A stretch of DNA of 38,476 bases from an uncultured Coriobacteriaceae bacterium (GTDB taxonomy: Bacteria; Actinomycetota; Coriobacteriia; Coriobacteriales; Atopobiaceae): assembly GCA_902780305.1 (NCBI GenBank), contig CACZFB010000062.1, forward strand, positions 1-38,476. Direction: 5' to 3'. Shown piece after piece: positions 1 to 9,900 of the stretch. Under the pieces are notes generated by a model, which had not been told where the DNA came from, made no database searches, and worked only from the letters and a program-made list of their open reading frames with translations. Position 1 is the first letter of the stretch. Each line of letters opens with the position of its first letter. The translations under genes were made by a program, and so were the position numbers.

Positions 1-58
1 GTTAGGGAAGAGGTGCCTCTGTGACGCGCGCGCGTCACAGAGGCACCTCTTCCCTAAC
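1..58. terminator. Perfect 29-bp-arm palindrome after the pit gene
   Basis: The two 29-base halves are exact reverse complements with no spacer, centred on an alternating GC tract. It lies 53 bases past the stop codon of the minus-strand phosphate transporter at 111. It would fold into a very long hairpin in either transcript and probably acts as a bidirectional terminator, although no long T-run follows. Four similar giant palindromes with different sequences occur at 3935, 6922, 11823 and 14442. Confidence 0.6.
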
Positions 59-110
59 GGACACCGCGGACGGCCAGTCACGTTCGTGCCAACGGTGTTC
101 CTTTGCCTTG

Positions 111-1103
111 CTAGATAAAGAACTCCACCGCGAAGGCACACAGACCGCCGAGGAGCATGGTGGCGGGCAAGGTGGTAAACCATGCCTTTACGATACTTCC
201 GGCAATACCCCAGCGCACCTTCTTCGCTCCTTTGGCGCTTCCAGCACCCATGATAGCGGTGGTCACGACCTGCGTAGTGCTCACCGGCGCGCCAAACGCG
301 GTCATGGTCTCGATGGCGATGGCGGAGGACGTCTCCGAGACGAACCCAACCACCGGCTCGAGCTTGGTTACGCCACCGCCCACCGTCTTCATGATGCGCT
401 GGCCGCCAATGGAAGTACCCAGCGCCATGGTGGCAGCGCAGAACAGCTTCACCCACAGCGGAACGCCCGAACCGGCGGCAAGCTCGCCGCTGCCGATGAG
501 GGCAAGCGTAATGATGCCCATGGTCTTTTGTGCGTCGTTATTACCATGGCTGTAGGCCATAAACATCGAGCTGGCAATCTGTGCCTTATGGAACAGGCCG
601 TTTGCCTTGCTCGGCCGCCAGTTGGCAAAGAGCTCGAACACCAGCTTCATAAAGAAGAAGCCCAGAAGCAGGCCTATGACGGGAGACGTGAACAGCGGAA
701 TGACCACCTTCCACAGCACGCCCTCCCAAATAATGTGCTGGGTGCCCTTGGAGAACACGATCGTGGCGCCAATCAGACTACCTATGAGCGCATGCGAGGA
801 ACTGCTGGGAATTCCCTGCCACCAGGTAAACAGGTCCCAAATAATGGCGCCCAAGAGCGCCGCAAGGATTACATAGAGCTCAAGCTGCACGTCCACGAGA
901 CCGTGGGCTATGGTCATAGCCACCTTCTCGCTCATAAGCGCACCAATAAAGTTCATGAGCGCGCTCATCAGGATGGCGACGCGGGGCGGCAGGGCTCGGG
1001 TATACACCGTGGTCGCAATCGCGTTGGCGGTATCGTGGAAACCGTTGATAAACTCGAAGGTAAAGGCCGCAACCAGGACGGCAATAAGCAGGCCGCTAAG
1101 CAT
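111..1103 (-). CDS. pit: PiT-family inorganic phosphate permease
   Basis: This 330-residue membrane protein is a low-affinity phosphate transporter of the PiT family, which takes up metal-phosphate or phosphate with a cation. The two inverted signature repeats are visible: GFHDTANAIATTVYT near residues 21-35 and FGAPVSTTQVVTTAIMGAG around 270-290. Hydrophobic segments fill most of the rest, and the length is typical for bacterial Pit proteins. The ATG at 1103 overlaps the end of the upstream DUF47 gene by 8 nt, so the two are translationally coupled. That pairing (DUF47/PhoU-like followed by pit) is common in bacteria and supports the assignment. The transported ion is inferred from the family. 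Confidence 0.93.
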   Translation of the reverse strand: MLSGLLIAVLVAAFTFEFINGFHDTANAIATTVYTRALPPRVAILMSALMNFIGALMSEKVAMTIAHGLVDVQLELYVILAALLGAIIWDLFTWWQGIPSSSSHALIGSLIGATIVFSKGTQHIIWEGVLWKVVIPLFTSPVIGLLLGFFFMKLVFELFANWRPSKANGLFHKAQIASSMFMAYSHGNNDAQKTMGIITLALIGSGELAAGSGVPLWVKLFCAATMALGTSIGGQRIMKTVGGGVTKLEPVVGFVSETSSAIAIETMTAFGAPVSTTQVVTTAIMGAGSAKGAKKVRWGIAGSIVKAWFTTLPATMLLGGLCAFAVEFFI

Positions 1104-1722
1104 TTTTCATTACCACGCCCTGGACGATGTCGCATGCGTGCTCGCATGCGTTGAGCGCCAGCTCCATGCGATCCAGCACGCGCGACCACTTCATAATCTC
1201 GAGCGTCCCCACGTTGCCGCTAAACAGGTCGGCTAGCGCCTGCTTGTACACGGCGTCACCCTCATCCTCGATGACGTCCACGCCCAGCGCAAGCTCCATA
1301 ACCGTGGTGTCCTTCTTGAAGTTGGACAGTCGATCCATTATCTTTGCGACCTCGCCTATGGCTTGTACGGTAATCTCGGCCAGACGAACGGCCTCCGGAC
1401 GCATCGACTCGACCGCAAAAAGGTCCATGCGGCTCGCCGCGGCCTCCATGTAGTCCACGATGTCGTCCAGACGCTTGGTGAGCACGCTGATGTCCTCACG
1501 ATCGAACGGCGTAATAAACGAGTTGCTCAGCTCCATAAAGATGCGCTTCGCTTGATCGTCACAAACGTTCTCGTAGTCCTTCATGCTCGAGATAAGTGGT
1601 CGCGTGTCGGGATAGGAGTTGGAAAAGATCTTGCGGTACACCTCTCCGGTATCCACGATCTTCTGGCCGTACTCCCTGAAGAGACGATAGAACACGTCCT
1701 CCCTGCGCTTTACCCTACTCAT
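1096..1722 (-). CDS. DUF47 family PhoU-like Pit accessory protein
   Basis: This is a 208-residue, all-helical protein of the DUF47 (TIGR00153-like, PhoU-related) family that accompanies Pit transporters and probably modulates phosphate uptake at the membrane. Acidic helical stretches such as VIEDEGDAVYKQALADL and the family-like N-terminus SRVKRREDVFYRLF support this. The frame is open further upstream to 1836, but the ATG at 1722 is preceded by an AAAGGTGG ribosome site at good spacing, while the upstream extension has no homology-like content. The last 8 nt overlap pit. Transcription diverges from the GH32 gene at 1962. Confidence 0.88.
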   Translation of the reverse strand: MSRVKRREDVFYRLFREYGQKIVDTGEVYRKIFSNSYPDTRPLISSMKDYENVCDDQAKRIFMELSNSFITPFDREDISVLTKRLDDIVDYMEAAASRMDLFAVESMRPEAVRLAEITVQAIGEVAKIMDRLSNFKKDTTVMELALGVDVIEDEGDAVYKQALADLFSGNVGTLEIMKWSRVLDRMELALNACEHACDIVQGVVMKNA

Positions 1723-1961
1723 GGTTTTGCACCACCTTTTGTCCCATGTGGACACTTTTGTCTCACATGCCTTCGGGGCACTGCGTGCTTTTGCACACAT
1801 CATCAGAATTGTAGGGAAAAACCGTGCCGCTGTCATCCAAAACAGTCCCTTGTGGTTTTTGAGAGAACCTCAGCGGTATGTTTGGCGACTTACTCGGCGA
1901 CAAGCCCCCTTCGGTGCATAATCACACGATTGATGCAATTATGTCGACGGAAGGATCGCTC

Positions 1962-3428
1962 ATGCCCAACAAGGCTTGGGAGCTTGGTTTTCACCTGCGC
2001 TCACCGCGGGGTTGGCTCAACGACCCCAATGGCTCCTGCCAGTTTAATGGCGAGTACTATGTGTACTATCAGTACAACGATGCCTGGCCAAAGATCGACC
2101 AGAAGGCATGGGGCCTGTTCGTGTCCCGTGATCTCGTGCACTGGCGATACGAGGGCATGCCCATCGAGCCGTCCATACCCGAGGATCGCCATGGCGTCTA
2201 CTCGGGATGCACCGTTGTGGAGCGTGGCGCGGGAGATGACGGCGCGGACCTGTTGCGCGCCTTCTATACCGGCAACGTTGTGTGTTTGGACGCCGGGCAT
2301 AACCCCAAGGACGTGGGACGCGTCTATACCGGACGCGAGGCGCACGAGATTACCTGCACTTCGACGGACGGGATTCACTTTGGCACAAAGACGGTGCTGT
2401 TGCGCACACAGGACTATCCCGACGAATGCTCGCTCCATGTGCGCGACCCCAAGGTATGGCGACAGGACGACTCTTGGTACATGCTGCTCGGTGCGCGTCA
2501 CCTCCGTAACCACGGCATGTGTCTGCTCTATCGATCAGACGACGGTCTGAGCTGGGAGTTCGCTCATCGCATCGACTCCGCCTACCCCTTTGGCTACATG
2601 TGGGAATGCCCAAACATCGTACAGCTCGACGACGGCAGCGAGTATTTGGCCTTCTCGCCCCAGGGACTGCCGCGCATGCGGGACCGGTGGCACAACCTCT
2701 GTCAGGCTGGATACATCCCCTTGCCAGGCCGCATCGTGGACACCACCGTGGTTGACGAGCGCGACTTCGTCGAGTGGGACCACGGGCATGACTTCTATGC
2801 ACCGCAAACGTTCGTGGACGACCAGGGCCGTTGGATACTCATAGGCTGGCTTGGTGGCTTCGATCCGCATTGGGCCTGTGCCCCCGATGGCCTCGCCTGG
2901 TGCCATTGCCTTACGGTCCCGCGCCTGCTGCGCAAGGATCCGGCGTCCGGGCACCTGCTGCAAACACCCGTACCCGAACTCGTCGCGTTGCGCGGGAAGA
3001 AGGTCACGCTCGTCCGTGGTGCCACCGCAGGCATCAGCACCCGCCATGCCGACATCGTACTTGAGGACATTGCGGGAGACGGAAGCATAACCATAGACGA
3101 AAGCCTGCAGGTCTTCTTCGAGCGGCAGCGACTGGGTATTCGTTACCTCGTGCCACAACAGGCGGCTGGCAGAGACGACCGGTCCATACCGCTCGACAGC
3201 CTACGCGACCTGCGCATATTGGTTGATGGGTCCGCGGTCGAGGTATATGCCAACGACGGCGCGCAAGTGTTCTCGTCGCGTTGGTTCCCCGCGGAAGGCA
3301 CATCCCTTACCATACGCACCGACCTGAACGTCCGTGTCGCCCAAGCGTGGCCCATGGAAGACGTATTGGGTAACCTGTACGCCACCGCACAGGCCCCCAG
3401 CATATCGCAACCTGGTTGGAACGCCTAG
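1962..3428 (+). CDS. Glycoside hydrolase family 32 beta-fructosidase
   Basis: This 488-residue enzyme hydrolyses terminal beta-fructofuranosyl bonds (sucrose, sucrose-6-phosphate or fructo-oligosaccharides). The GH32 motifs are clear: WLNDPNG at 18-24 with the nucleophile Asp21, RDP at 161-163 (transition-state Asp162), and WECPN near 214-218 with the acid/base Glu215. No signal peptide is seen, so it is probably cytoplasmic. The ATG at 1962 is chosen because GGAAGG lies 7 nt upstream; earlier in-frame ATGs at 1878 and 1941 lack a ribosome site. No sugar transporter or PTS gene lies nearby, so the exact substrate cannot be told. Candidate -10 (CATAAT) lies near 1917-1922. Confidence 0.93.
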   Translation: MPNKAWELGFHLRSPRGWLNDPNGSCQFNGEYYVYYQYNDAWPKIDQKAWGLFVSRDLVHWRYEGMPIEPSIPEDRHGVYSGCTVVERGAGDDGADLLRAFYTGNVVCLDAGHNPKDVGRVYTGREAHEITCTSTDGIHFGTKTVLLRTQDYPDECSLHVRDPKVWRQDDSWYMLLGARHLRNHGMCLLYRSDDGLSWEFAHRIDSAYPFGYMWECPNIVQLDDGSEYLAFSPQGLPRMRDRWHNLCQAGYIPLPGRIVDTTVVDERDFVEWDHGHDFYAPQTFVDDQGRWILIGWLGGFDPHWACAPDGLAWCHCLTVPRLLRKDPASGHLLQTPVPELVALRGKKVTLVRGATAGISTRHADIVLEDIAGDGSITIDESLQVFFERQRLGIRYLVPQQAAGRDDRSIPLDSLRDLRILVDGSAVEVYANDGAQVFSSRWFPAEGTSLTIRTDLNVRVAQAWPMEDVLGNLYATAQAPSISQPGWNA

Positions 3429-3480
3429 GCATGTTGCGGTATGGTATCCTGTAGCGAGACCTTCGATGAGAGGACGTGAC

Positions 3481-3906
3481 ATGGCAACCGGAGCAGCAAA
3501 CCTCATAGCCTTCCAAACGGCTCTCGACCAGCGAAACATCGTGTACAACGAGCTCGAGAACGCAAAGATTCCCGCTGTACGCATTCGCTACAACATGGAG
3601 AACATGGAGCGCATCGACGTGTTCTTTTGGTTCGACCAAGACGGCGAGACCATGCACTTTGGCAGTGGCGTGCTCGCACACGTTCCCGAGAACAAGACAG
3701 AGGTCGCACTACGCGCCATCAACGATGCCAACGTGAACTATCGCTGGCTTACGTTCTTCCTCGACAAGGACAACGATATCGTTGCGAGCGGCGACGCGAT
3801 CCTCTCCCCCAACGTGGTGGGTGACACCTGTTACGAACTGCTCAATCGCACGCTCAGCATTTGCGACGAGGCCTACTCCAACTTCATGAAGGCCATCTGG
3901 GCGTAA
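3481..3906 (+). CDS. YbjN-domain (Tir-chaperone-like fold) protein
   Basis: This 141-residue protein matches the pattern of YbjN-domain proteins: alternating beta strands and helices with 'VFFWFDQDGETMHF', then 'VPENKTEVALRAINDANVNYRWLTFFLDKDND' in outline, then a C-terminal helix. YbjN relatives are small soluble proteins with the fold of type III secretion chaperones; their role is unclear. The ATG at 3481 has GAGAGG about 8 nt upstream and follows the GH32 stop by 52 nt. A longer frame back to 3334 overlaps GH32 and is unlikely. Convergent with the VWA lipoprotein gene; a long palindrome separates them. Confidence 0.7.
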   Translation: MATGAANLIAFQTALDQRNIVYNELENAKIPAVRIRYNMENMERIDVFFWFDQDGETMHFGSGVLAHVPENKTEVALRAINDANVNYRWLTFFLDKDNDIVASGDAILSPNVVGDTCYELLNRTLSICDEAYSNFMKAIWA

Positions 3907-3934
3907 AGAAGGTTCATCTAAGGAACCAGCACTG

Positions 3935-3994
3935 ATGACGCTGAACACGGGGGACGCACCTCTGCAGAGGTGCGTCCCCCGTGTTCAGCGTCAT
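3935..3994. terminator. Perfect 30-bp-arm palindrome between convergent genes
   Basis: An uninterrupted palindrome centred between 3964 and 3965 lies between the stops at 3906 (plus) and 4021 (minus). A stem of 30 bp would form in both transcripts, fitting a shared bidirectional terminator. Same class as the element at 1-58. Confidence 0.7.
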
Positions 3995-4020
3995 TACGAA
4001 CGCGCTTCCTAGTTCTTTTC

Positions 4021-5769
4021 CTAGTTTTTCTGCGCCAAATCCACGAGCTCAAGGAATTCCGTGCGTCTGTCGTTTGTGGTCTTGCCCACCAGCTCGCGAA
4101 TGGAGTCGTAGGTAGTCGTGCCCTTAAACTCCGAGTCGCGCAACAGCATGCCAAACTCGGCAACGGCGGCAGCAAAGCGCCAGTCCTCGCCAGGATCGTC
4201 GCTTAGGTCGGTCTTCTTTACCACGAGCTCCTGCTCTTTTGCCTGGCCACCATCGAGCGGCATGTACCGGAGCTTCGTGGTGAGCCACTCGTCAGCGGCA
4301 GCGGTCGCTGCGTCCTTGTTCTCGTACTTGAGGTCTGGCACGGGGATGTCCATGGCAGAATCGCTGGGCACGATCTCGTAGGCCACGGTAAACTGACTCT
4401 GCGGCCCCACCTCTCCGGCGTCCTTCTCGTCGTTGGTGAAGTCCTCGTCGGCCATCGCGCGATTCTCGTACCCAATCAGGCGATATCCCTTGATGGCGCT
4501 TGGATTGAACTCCACCTGTACCTTTACGTCGTTGGCAAACGGCACCAGGTTGGCGGTCAGGCGCTCTCCCAGCACGCGTTTGGCCTCCTCCTCGCAGTCG
4601 ATGTAGTGATACGAGCCATTGCCGTGGTCGGCCAGCGTCTCCATCTTGTTGTCCTTGTAGTTGCCGGCGCCAAAGCCCAGCACCGAAAGATACGTACCGC
4701 TCTTGCGTTTGCCGTCAACAAAGTCGTGCAGGTCGCTCTCGCTGCTCATGCCCACGTTGAGGTCGCCGTCCGAGGCCATAACGATGCGGTTCACGCCACC
4801 GTCAATTCGGTTCTTCTCGGCAATCTCGTATGCCGTCTTGAGCCCAGCCTCGCCGTTCGTTGACCCATTGGCGTGCAGACCGCGAATCGCGCGCATGATG
4901 GCCTGATGATCGGATCCCTTGGCACCGTCGAGCACGACCTCCTCACCACCCGCGTAGGTAACGATGGACACGCGATCGTTCTCGCCGAGCGACTCTACCA
5001 GCTTGCCGAAGGAGCTCTGGAGCAGCGGCAGTTTGTCCGCCGAGTCCATGGAGCCCGACACGTCGATGAGAAACACGAGGTTGGAGCCCTTTTGGGCCAC
5101 TGCCGGGTCTTCCTTTGCCGTGGCAAAGCCCAGCACCAACAGCTTGGTGTCCTTGTTCCAGGGGCATTGCCCCACGCGTGCCGTAATGCCAAAGCCGTCC
5201 TTGTCCTTGGGGCCGGCATAGTTGTAGTCGAAGTAGTTGAGCATCTCCTCGATGCGCACCGCGCCAGTCGGGATGACGCTGTAGCCGCCATAGCTCATGG
5301 AGGATTCCTCGTCCACGATCTCCACTGGTTCGCCATCAGGCCGATCCTTTTTGGCCTGCTGTTGCGTGGTGTAACCGTCACGCAGCATCCGGCGAAGATT
5401 GGCGTAGCTTGCCGTGTCCACGTCGGCCGAGAGCGTGGAAAGCGGACGCGACATGGTGGACACGAAGCCCGATTCGTCGATGGTGGAATACTCCTCCGTG
5501 TTATACACGGTGTAGTCGATGGAGGGCATGCTTTGCGTGGTAAGCGAATTCGCCTCGTCGTTTATGTAGACCTCCGTCGCAAGGCCGTCGGATACTGTAT
5601 TTGGCTCCGCGCTCTCGGTCTTGTTCTGTTCGGGTGACGTGGGTTGTACCTCGATCGTGGGTGAGGGCGCAGGTTGCTCGTATGGCACGGGCTGAAGGCC
5701 GCAGGCGACGAGGGACAGCGTAGTAACGCCTATGGTGGCAAACCGCAGCACCTTGGATAGCTTGCTCAT
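4021..5769 (-). CDS. VWA-domain lipoprotein, YfbK-like
   Basis: This 582-residue lipoprotein has a signal peptide with lipobox SLVAC (Cys23), a linker, a YfbK-type N-terminal domain (about 95-200), a von Willebrand A domain from about 228 to 400 with the metal-site motif DVSGSM at 236-241, and a C-terminal DUF3520-like part ending 'TTYDSIRELV'. It probably sits on the outer face of the membrane and binds a partner through a metal ion; the ligand is unknown. The ATG has GGAGAGGAG upstream. It is the last gene of an operon with a sigma factor and a membrane protein, a layout that suggests it belongs to their signalling or stress regulon. Confidence 0.88.
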   Translation of the reverse strand: MSKLSKVLRFATIGVTTLSLVACGLQPVPYEQPAPSPTIEVQPTSPEQNKTESAEPNTVSDGLATEVYINDEANSLTTQSMPSIDYTVYNTEEYSTIDESGFVSTMSRPLSTLSADVDTASYANLRRMLRDGYTTQQQAKKDRPDGEPVEIVDEESSMSYGGYSVIPTGAVRIEEMLNYFDYNYAGPKDKDGFGITARVGQCPWNKDTKLLVLGFATAKEDPAVAQKGSNLVFLIDVSGSMDSADKLPLLQSSFGKLVESLGENDRVSIVTYAGGEEVVLDGAKGSDHQAIMRAIRGLHANGSTNGEAGLKTAYEIAEKNRIDGGVNRIVMASDGDLNVGMSSESDLHDFVDGKRKSGTYLSVLGFGAGNYKDNKMETLADHGNGSYHYIDCEEEAKRVLGERLTANLVPFANDVKVQVEFNPSAIKGYRLIGYENRAMADEDFTNDEKDAGEVGPQSQFTVAYEIVPSDSAMDIPVPDLKYENKDAATAAADEWLTTKLRYMPLDGGQAKEQELVVKKTDLSDDPGEDWRFAAAVAEFGMLLRDSEFKGTTTYDSIRELVGKTTNDRRTEFLELVDLAQKN

Positions 5770-5838
5770 GGGTATTCTCCTCTCCGGGCTGTTACTACTA
5801 AAGACACGAACGAGGTAAGCAAAATGTCGGGAATTCTT

Positions 5839-6411
5839 TTACGACTTTTTGAGCTCGTACCATACGACGTCACCCTCGTAGCGAAGGTAGCGGTCCTGCA
5901 CGACTTGACACGGCACCGAGCGCTCGTGCGCCTGGTCGGTGGCAACGGCGTCCTCTGCGAGAGAGGCGTCCACCTCGTCGGTGGTTTTGGGGCCGACGGT
6001 CATGCGTTTGCCGTCAGAGAGCTCAACGTACGGGTACAGCTCGTAGAGCGCCGGCGCTTCCTCAGCCATAACGGCCGACTCGGCTGACTCGGCAGCCTCG
6101 TCTGCCACCTCTATGGCCTTGGTGTCCTGCTCGTTGAACTCGACCGTGGTGGACTTGGCCACGGTCTGCATCTGGGTTGCGGGCCTGAGCGCGACCACGA
6201 TGCCCGCCACGGATGCCGCAATGGCCAAGGGAACCGCAAAGCGCAGGACGTTTGCGTTTCGGCGTGTGGCATGCCCCGCGGATTGCCGCGCACGCAGGTT
6301 TGCCAGCACTCGCTCGGTCGCCTCGTCGGAAGGACCCATGGCCGCATAGGCCGCGTGCACGCGTCTGTCCAACAACGTCTCTTCCCTATTGCCGTGTGTT
6401 GTATCACTCAC
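5839..6411 (-). CDS. Single-pass membrane protein, candidate anti-sigma factor
   Basis: This 190-residue protein has a cytoplasmic N-terminus (about 1-54) with the helix 'SDEATERVLANLRARQ', one membrane span at about 55-75, and an acidic outer part. Its ATG overlaps the stop of the ECF sigma gene by 4 nt (ATGA), so it is translated with it. That context and topology point to an anti-sigma factor that holds the sigma at the membrane. No zinc-binding HxxxCxxC motif is present in the N-terminus, so it is not a classical ZAS protein. The function is inferred from position, not from sequence. Confidence 0.65.
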   Translation of the reverse strand: MSDTTHGNREETLLDRRVHAAYAAMGPSDEATERVLANLRARQSAGHATRRNANVLRFAVPLAIAASVAGIVVALRPATQMQTVAKSTTVEFNEQDTKAIEVADEAAESAESAVMAEEAPALYELYPYVELSDGKRMTVGPKTTDEVDASLAEDAVATDQAHERSVPCQVVQDRYLRYEGDVVWYELKKS

Positions 6412-6887
6412 GCCACATCACCCCCCAGAGCCTGTTTGAGCAGAGCCCGTGCATCCCTCAGCCTGTTTCGCACCGTCGAGGCAGGCACGTTCAGCATCGT
6501 CGCTATCTCCGCAGTCTTGTATCCCTCGTAATAGTGCAGGTACACGCAGTCCTTATACTTCGATGGCAGACGCAGCACCGCATCGATGGTATCGTCGATC
6601 TCGTCCACCGACGACCAGGCCGCCTGCTCGTATGCGGGCATGGGGACCACGCGCTTGCGTTGGGCGCTCTTAAGCACATCCTTGCAGTAGTTGGACGCAC
6701 ACACGATGAGCCAAGCCCGCTCGTGACCCTCGTCCGCAAAGGTGCGCGGCTTGTCGATGAGCTTTGCAAACACCGTTTGCGCCGCATCCTCGGCATCGGC
6801 AGGAGAGCCGAGGTACGAGTAGCACAGACGAAACACCGCGTCGAAGTTTCGCCTAAACACCGCCTCTATGTTGAGTGTCTTTGCCAT
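6408..6887 (-). CDS. ECF-type RNA polymerase sigma factor
   Basis: This 159-residue sigma-70 family protein has region 2 at about 9-72 ('FRLCYSYLGSPADAEDAAQ') and region 4 at about 100-155, with a helix-turn-helix around 123-147 (KTAEIATMLNVPASTVRNR). It lacks regions 1 and 3, which fits the ECF group. It is the first gene of a three-gene operon with the membrane protein and the VWA lipoprotein. The start at 6887 is the only sensible one. A long palindrome at 6922-6979 lies directly upstream, leaving only about 34 nt before it, so the promoter probably overlaps the palindrome. Confidence 0.93.
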   Translation of the reverse strand: MAKTLNIEAVFRRNFDAVFRLCYSYLGSPADAEDAAQTVFAKLIDKPRTFADEGHERAWLIVCASNYCKDVLKSAQRKRVVPMPAYEQAAWSSVDEIDDTIDAVLRLPSKYKDCVYLHYYEGYKTAEIATMLNVPASTVRNRLRDARALLKQALGGDVA

Positions 6888-6921
6888 AAAGCTAGCTTAG
6901 CACGAAAACGCCAACGTGTGC

Positions 6922-6979
6922 CGGTGGTACGAAAGGGACAGTCCCCGGTATGCCGGGGACTGTCCCTTTCGTACCACCG
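6922..6979. terminator. Long near-perfect palindrome after the ABC permease
   Basis: Arms of about 26 bp are separated by a 4-6 base loop; each arm holds the smaller palindromic motif GGGAC-n-GTCCC. It lies 13 nt past the permease stop at 6992 and just upstream of the sigma factor gene, both on the minus strand. It probably terminates the exporter operon. Confidence 0.7.
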
Positions 6980-6991
6980 TTAATTCGATTG

Positions 6992-9900
6992 CTAGAAGCG
7001 GTTGATGTCCGTAAGGTCGAACTTGGGTATTCTTCGTAGCGACCATATGAGCACCGCCGCCGCAAACACGCCGGCGCCTATGATGCCTACGAGCGCTGCC
7101 ACCCCATTGAATCCCTTAACGAAGTAGCCCGTCTCGGGTTCCAAGGCCCAAACGGTAATGCCGCCCATTATGGCACCAAGCAGCACGCCCAGAAGGATGC
7201 CAATAATGGTGAGTGCGATGGAGTCTCGGTAGATGTACGCCTTGGCATCCTTGGTCGAGAAGCCGCAGATCATGAGCACGATGAGCTCCTTCTTCTTCTC
7301 GTCCACGAACATGACGTCCAAGTTGAGCAGCACCATGAGGGCCATGAGTGCCGAGAGCAGCAGGTAGATGAGCACGACCGTGGTCAGAATCTCCTTCAGC
7401 TCGTCGTATGCGTACGTGGCGGTCTTAAAGTCGTCTACCAGGGCCTGGTAGCCGTCCACGCTAAAGAGCTGGTCCTGGAGCGTGTCGATGTCAGCCTCGC
7501 CGCGGTTGACCAGCAGCACGTTGGGCTTCGCCTCCTCGTTAAAGGCCTGCTCGTACGTCTCCCTGGTCATCACGAACTCCTGACGCAACAGGTAGTAATC
7601 GTAGAAGCCCGCAATCTTAAACGTGTGCGTCTTGCCCGTGAACTCGGTAAACGTAACGTCGTCCCCAACCTTGGCGCCCATGTGCTCGGCATATGCGGCA
7701 GCCATCCACACGCCTTTGTCCAGATTGGCCGGTTCGCCGCCATCCATGTTGATTACGTGGTAGTACTTCTTGAATGCCTCGTCGTTGGTGGGAACCACCA
7801 TGGTAGACACCATGCGAGCCCCATTGCTTTGGCGCACCTGCAGCTGCTTCATAATGGCGGGCGCACTGTCCACGCCATGATCGTACAGCGCCATGGCAAC
7901 GCTCTTGGCGTTCTCCTCGCCAGCCTTGGTAAGGTATGCCACCGTGTCGAAGTCGTACACCTCGTTGTAGTGACGGTCCAGGCTTCGCGAGACGTTGCTG
8001 TTGAGGGTTACCGCCGTTACGATGAGCGCGGTGCAGCCAATGACGCCAATCAGCGTGCCCACCACGCGGCGCGTGTCGTTAACGCAGTTGTTAACAACCG
8101 TCTGCGAGAAGAGCGACATCTTGTCCCAAATCGCCCACTTCTCGTAGAAGTGCTCCTTGACGTTAGCCGTGGACTCGCCCTTGAGCAACTCCACCGCGTG
8201 CTTCTTGAGCAGGCCGTTGATGGCGATCCACGTAGAGAGCAGGATGAGGGCAAGCTCTATGCCGCCCAGGATGAGCAGGCCAACGATGTCGAAGTGCGGC
8301 CCAAACTCGGGCATGGAGAACTGCCGTGCCGCAATGGGGTTCATAATCCCCTGCACCAGGAAGACGGCCAGCAGGATGCTGATCACAATGCCCAGCAACA
8401 CCGAGAGGCCCGAGAAGCCAAAGTACATGGCCGCGACCTCACCCTTGCGGAAGCCCAGCGCCTTCTTGGTGCCAATCTGGATGGACTCCTCGTGCACCAG
8501 ACGCGAGATCGCCGAGTAGGCAACGAACAGGCCAACAAGGATAAACAGCAGCGCCATGGCCCAGCTCACATTGTTGATCATGTAGCTCATGGTCTTTACC
8601 TGCTGCACGCCACCGTTGTCGCGACGCGGCATCACCACCCACTCGTACTCTACCATCTCGGCAAACTTGTCCTTGGCAGACTGCAGGTCTGCCTTGCCGT
8701 CCTCGAGCTCCTTGGTCTTGTCCGCAAGCTCAACCTTACCGTCCTCGAGCTCCTTGGTCTTGTCCCTGAGCTCCACGCTACCGTCATCGAGCTTCTTGGA
8801 GCCGCTGCGCAGATCGGCTTGGCCACTGGCAACGGCGCCGTCGTACTCGGCCTTTGCGGCGTAGTACTGTGCCCAGCCGTCGCTGAGCTCCTGCTCGCTC
8901 GAAACCAGCTCAGCCCTGGTGTCGTCCAGGTAATCCGCCACCTGGTCGAGTCCGCCGGGGATGTCGTCCAGCCGAATGGTGATGTCGCCCACCGTAATGG
9001 ACGTGGAGGTGAGCTTGTTGACCGCGTCGGAAATCGTGCCCACGGACTCACGAGCCGTAGAGATGATCGAGCCGACATCGCTCAGGCTCATGCCGCTGAG
9101 GTCGGGCAGGCCACCGATGGACGTGGAGGAGCCCAATATGCCCGTCACGCCACTCAGCAGGTCGCCATACTGGTTCATCGTGCTATCAGCCTCGTTGTAG
9201 GTTCCCAACAGCTCATTGAGCGCGGAGGAGGTCGCGGCGTCATCCCCGCTCTTTGACGTCTCCTCCGTCGCGTCTGCCTCGGTGGACAGCTCGTCTCCCA
9301 GCTCGCTGAGCTTATCGGCAAGCGAGAGCAACTCGTAGTACTCGCCACTTATGGAGTTGAACTCCGAGTTGAGCTGGTTGTACAGGTCGCTCACCGTGTT
9401 GTACGTCGCGACGCCGGCGTCGTACTTGCCTTGGCCGTCCGCCAACAGGCGATACGCCTCGTCGAGCTGCTCCTGCGCCACGCCCTGCTCATCGCTCGCG
9501 CTCAGCACGGAGTCCACGAGCGTCCGGCGGCCGTTGTCGAGCTCCTGCTGTCCGTCGGCCAGCGCCTTCTCGCCGTCCGCGATCTTTTGCCTGCCCTCGT
9601 CGAGTTGCCTCTGGCCGTCGTCAATCTTGTCCTGGGCCTCGTCGAGCTTGGACTGGGCGTCGCCATGCACCTTGTTGTAGCGCACGGGCGCCAGTTTGCC
9701 GCCCAGCTCGGTGATTCGTTCGGTTATGGGTGCGAGCTTCTCGTCGTACTCCTTGTCGAACGTGTTGAGACCTTCCAGACCGCTGCAGCGCATGTAGACG
9801 TTTGGATAGCCGTCGTTGTACATGCTGGCGTCGAACGTGTCTTGCGAGACGATGGCTACGCAGTTGACGGCGCCCGAGGCGATGTTGGACACGCCAAAGG

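Noticed and set aside
7625..9256. 543-residue open frame on the plus strand
   Set aside because: Antisense to the FtsX permease coiled coil; the repeated Leu/Val/His pattern mirrors the heptads on the other strand.
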